A stretch of 64,000 bases of DNA from UBA1275 sp002323515 (GTDB lineage Bacteria > Bacteroidota > Rhodothermia > Balneolales > Balneolaceae): NCBI GenBank assembly GCA_964007875.1, contig CAXGAH010000012.1:5239-69238 (forward strand). Reading direction: 5' to 3'. Below, in pieces: positions 61,598-64,000 of this stretch (position 1 is the first letter of the stretch; each line of letters begins with the position of its first letter). The translations under genes and the position numbers were made by a program. The notes under the pieces were generated by a model. The model saw only the letters and a list, made by a program, of their open reading frames with translations. It had not been told where the DNA came from and searched no databases.

Positions 61598-64000
61598 ATG
61601 CATAGTTCAGAACAACATACTCCCTCTCTGTTCTGGCGCAACCTGATAGGTGGGTTTAGTGCGTTAATAGCTATACTCGCTATTGCATTGGCGTCTTTTC
61701 AATTCAATGCTCCCCAAAAGTGGTTAATCAATTCGATATTGCTTCCAGAGGACACACCGTATCAATTAGACTTTGAACATTCTACAGGATTTTTTCCGTT
61801 TAACTCGCACATCAACCAGCTAAACATTACCATTGAGGAAAGTGTAGCCGGCTTACAATCGTTGATTATTAGCGATTTATCGTATGCTTGGAAAGTGACA
61901 GCTTTGGCCAAAGGTCAGTTGGAATTCCCATTTCTACATGCACAAGGCGTTAGCGCACTTATTGGCGGATCAATGGCTACTAATCAGGCCCATAATGAAC
62001 CCGCTGATTCAGTTTCATCGGAATTTAACCGTGGATTAGATCTTCTTATAACCGAGATGATTGTGGGCATCGATTCCATTAAAGTGAAGTCAAACGGTAA
62101 GGCACTTGATTTTCTGGGTCATTCAGATAAAGATCGGGCCATTTTATCTTCTCAAAAAGAGCTTGTTTTCAGAGGTGGTGAAGCGACCCTAGGAATTCAA
62201 AAAAGAGGAGGGGATTTTCGAATCTACATTCCTGAGGTTCGTTCTGAATTAAACCTACCTAATTGGGTAGACGAGATCAATTTTAGTGGACTCTTTACGG
62301 GATCTCCTTCGTCCTGGATAGCAGAAAATCTCATCTTAACTACTTCTGAATTTTCCTCTGAAGCTGAACTAAAGCAGTCTGGATCTAAGTACCAGTTAGC
62401 GCTAGAATCGGCTAAAATCGATTCCACATTTTATAATGGCTTAGCGTCTCTTATACTTCCTAGCACGGCATCAGAAATGATGGATAAATATAGCTTCTTT
62501 GTTACGGAATTACTAGGAACTATATCGCTCGATAATGAGGATATTAGAATCGAAAATCTGCAGGCAATTTCCAGACAAGGGAGGCTAGTCATGGAAGGGG
62601 AAAAAAGCGGTGATAAATGGTTCTTAGAGGGCGATGTATTGGAATGGGATCCAGAAATGTTAGCCTCAATAGCCAAGCATCATTCTTTTTTGGCTACTGA
62701 GAAGTTGGCTTCTAAAAAGATGCATTTTTTATTTGAAGATACCGGCGAAAAGCAAAGAATAGATCTACGTTCTATATCGAACCAGCAAATAAATCCTGAT
62801 CCAGTTTCAGAAATTGACCTAACTTTTGAAATACGAAGACAAAAAAAATCTGACTCCACTTATTCTTCATTTATTCCATCATTAAAAGCATCAGCCACTT
62901 TTAATCAATTTGTAGTAAGTGATTGGTTAGTTGATGTGTTACCAGAGGAGCAAGTAACTATTAGCGGAACTGTTGATGTGAATCAAGTCAATTCAGTGGA
63001 ATCTAGACCTGAATATGATCTAAGCCTTCAACTCCCAAAGGTGGATATCGGTGAGCTAGAATATAATGATGTGGTACTAAATATAGCGCCGGATACCGCA
63101 CAAATAGGACATTTAGAAGTAGATACGGGCGCTAATTTGAAGCAAGTCCAGCAATACTCTATTTCAGCAGGATTTGACTCAGAGTTTGGGAAGCTCAGCT
63201 GGGAAGGATTGGGACGTTACGGGTTGTCGGTGATGGAGATAGAGAGCAACTTTCAAATGGATAGTTTACTCCTCAATTCTAAGCCTCAGGATGCTATAGC
63301 GAATACATCAAATACAGCGAATGTACTAATAAACTCGAATGGGGCTCATAAAAAGACAGGTAAAGTAGAGCTAAATCGCTATCTATCTGGTTATACTAGT
63401 TCGATTCCAAAAATTAGCGGCATTTTTAACGCTAGTTTTGAAAATAATAAACTTTCAGAAGGGGTATTAAGTGCAGATATACCATCAATTATTACTCAAG
63501 ATACAACATGGTTAGATAGGCAGTTTTTTATCGATTACATAGCTGAATCATCCCAACGTCAGCAATTACGAGTGACTTCCTCTCCATTAGATTTTCAGGT
63601 AGAAGGATTAATTAATCCATCAAGTGTGACCTTTCTGTACTATCATTGGTCTCACTACCTAAACAGAGAATGGAATAGACTTCATTTCAACGAACTGCCT
63701 CAAACTCCATCCATAGCATTAAAGGAATCAAGTGGGAATAGGTCTCGCCTTGCTGATAGCGTGTCCTATCAAACACAGTTAGAATGGGAGTTTGCTCTTA
63801 AAGACAATGAATTAGTGCAAGCAATTTGGGCAAAAAATCCCATCCAAAAGAGTTCAATGGTCGTCAACGGACGCTTAGATGCAAATAGAGATCGAATCCT
63901 TATGAACGTGGATATTTTTGATTCCGATTTCCAGTGGAAAACTATACAGATAGATAGTTTAAACTCACAATTAACGGCAAGTTTTAGGTACGATTCAACC
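61598..64000 (+). CDS. Large AsmA/TamB-like membrane-anchored protein, 3' end outside the window
   Basis: The frame opens with ATG at 61598, three bases after aroB, and stays open for 801 codons to the window edge, so the 3' part is missing. One membrane helix near residues 16-34 (NLIGGFSALIAILAIALASF) is followed by long beta-rich, Ser/Asp/Leu-rich sequence with repeated strand-turn patterns and frequent I-x-I-D steps. That architecture suggests an AsmA-like or TamB-like bridge protein for envelope lipid or barrel traffic, but no single motif is decisive. Confidence 0.5.
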   Translation, partial: MHSSEQHTPSLFWRNLIGGFSALIAILAIALASFQFNAPQKWLINSILLPEDTPYQLDFEHSTGFFPFNSHINQLNITIEESVAGLQSLIISDLSYAWKVTALAKGQLEFPFLHAQGVSALIGGSMATNQAHNEPADSVSSEFNRGLDLLITEMIVGIDSIKVKSNGKALDFLGHSDKDRAILSSQKELVFRGGEATLGIQKRGGDFRIYIPEVRSELNLPNWVDEINFSGLFTGSPSSWIAENLILTTSEFSSEAELKQSGSKYQLALESAKIDSTFYNGLASLILPSTASEMMDKYSFFVTELLGTISLDNEDIRIENLQAISRQGRLVMEGEKSGDKWFLEGDVLEWDPEMLASIAKHHSFLATEKLASKKMHFLFEDTGEKQRIDLRSISNQQINPDPVSEIDLTFEIRRQKKSDSTYSSFIPSLKASATFNQFVVSDWLVDVLPEEQVTISGTVDVNQVNSVESRPEYDLSLQLPKVDIGELEYNDVVLNIAPDTAQIGHLEVDTGANLKQVQQYSISAGFDSEFGKLSWEGLGRYGLSVMEIESNFQMDSLLLNSKPQDAIANTSNTANVLINSNGAHKKTGKVELNRYLSGYTSSIPKISGIFNASFENNKLSEGVLSADIPSIITQDTTWLDRQFFIDYIAESSQRQQLRVTSSPLDFQVEGLINPSSVTFLYYHWSHYLNREWNRLHFNELPQTPSIALKESSGNRSRLADSVSYQTQLEWEFALKDNELVQAIWAKNPIQKSSMVVNGRLDANRDRILMNVDIFDSDFQWKTIQIDSLNSQLTASFRYDST

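Noticed and set aside
1..64000. CRISPR array, prophage, integrase or defence system
   Set aside because: No regularly spaced repeats, phage structural genes, recombinases or known defence domains were seen on either strand.

Overview
The window looks like a chromosomal stretch of a gliding/T9SS-type bacterium of the Bacteroidota-Rhodothermota-Balneolota group. The evidence is a large SprA (T9SS translocon) fragment at the left edge, secreted proteins with C-terminal 'NYPNPFNP'-type T9SS sorting domains, a PorV/PorQ-like barrel, a TonB receptor with a CarboxypepD-like N-domain, many lipoproteins, an OstA-like/LptC pair and HU followed by a tiny COX24-like basic protein. The style of the sorting domains, the rhomboid with a DUF6576-like tail and the CrtO-like oxidoreductase make a Balneolia-like organism my best guess; this is inference, without a 16S gene. 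I found no tRNA, rRNA, IS element or CRISPR array.

Layout. 1-5.5 kb: sprA 3' part. 5.6-7.9 kb (minus): lnt and rsmI, overlapping by 4 nt. 8.0-13.7 kb (plus): a tight run of VOC protein, ATP-grasp enzyme, carotenoid-type FAD oxidoreductase, two tandem rhomboid proteases and ispG. 13.9-36.9 kb: the main accessory region, an alpha-glucan (starch/glycogen-like) utilisation locus. It holds a PPIase lipoprotein, a TonB receptor, a large surface protein with a C-terminal sorting-like domain, a PorV-like protein, a 1314-residue multi-module glucan-binding T9SS cargo, a LacI-type regulator, three GH13 enzymes and an SLC45-like sugar transporter, followed by a decayed fourth GH13 gene. No SusD homologue is visible. 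A near-palindromic LacI-family operator sits exactly between the -35 and -10 elements of the first promoter.

37.5-45 kb (plus): thioredoxin-fold membrane protein, pabC-like, folC, rho, CrtO-like oxidoreductase and alr. 45-48.2 kb (minus): rpiB-glyA-tatC-FKBP lipoprotein. 48.4-51.3 kb (plus): inositol-phosphatase family, aguB, aguA (putrescine from agmatine). 51.3-56.5 kb (minus): agcS-upp-lptC-ostA-like-DUF1080, spaced like one operon. 56.7-64 kb: HU, the COX24-like mini-protein with a strong terminator, an unknown minus-strand gene, an NFACT/RqcH-like protein, aroK, aroB and the first 801 codons of a large AsmA/TamB-like membrane protein that leaves the window.

How the parts may work together: the T9SS (SprA here, other parts elsewhere) would export the glucan-binding and amylase cargo to the surface; lipoprotein amylases trim the products; the TonB receptor and the SLC45-like permease move oligosaccharides inward; the LacI regulator would switch the block on. 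These links rest on gene order and domain content.
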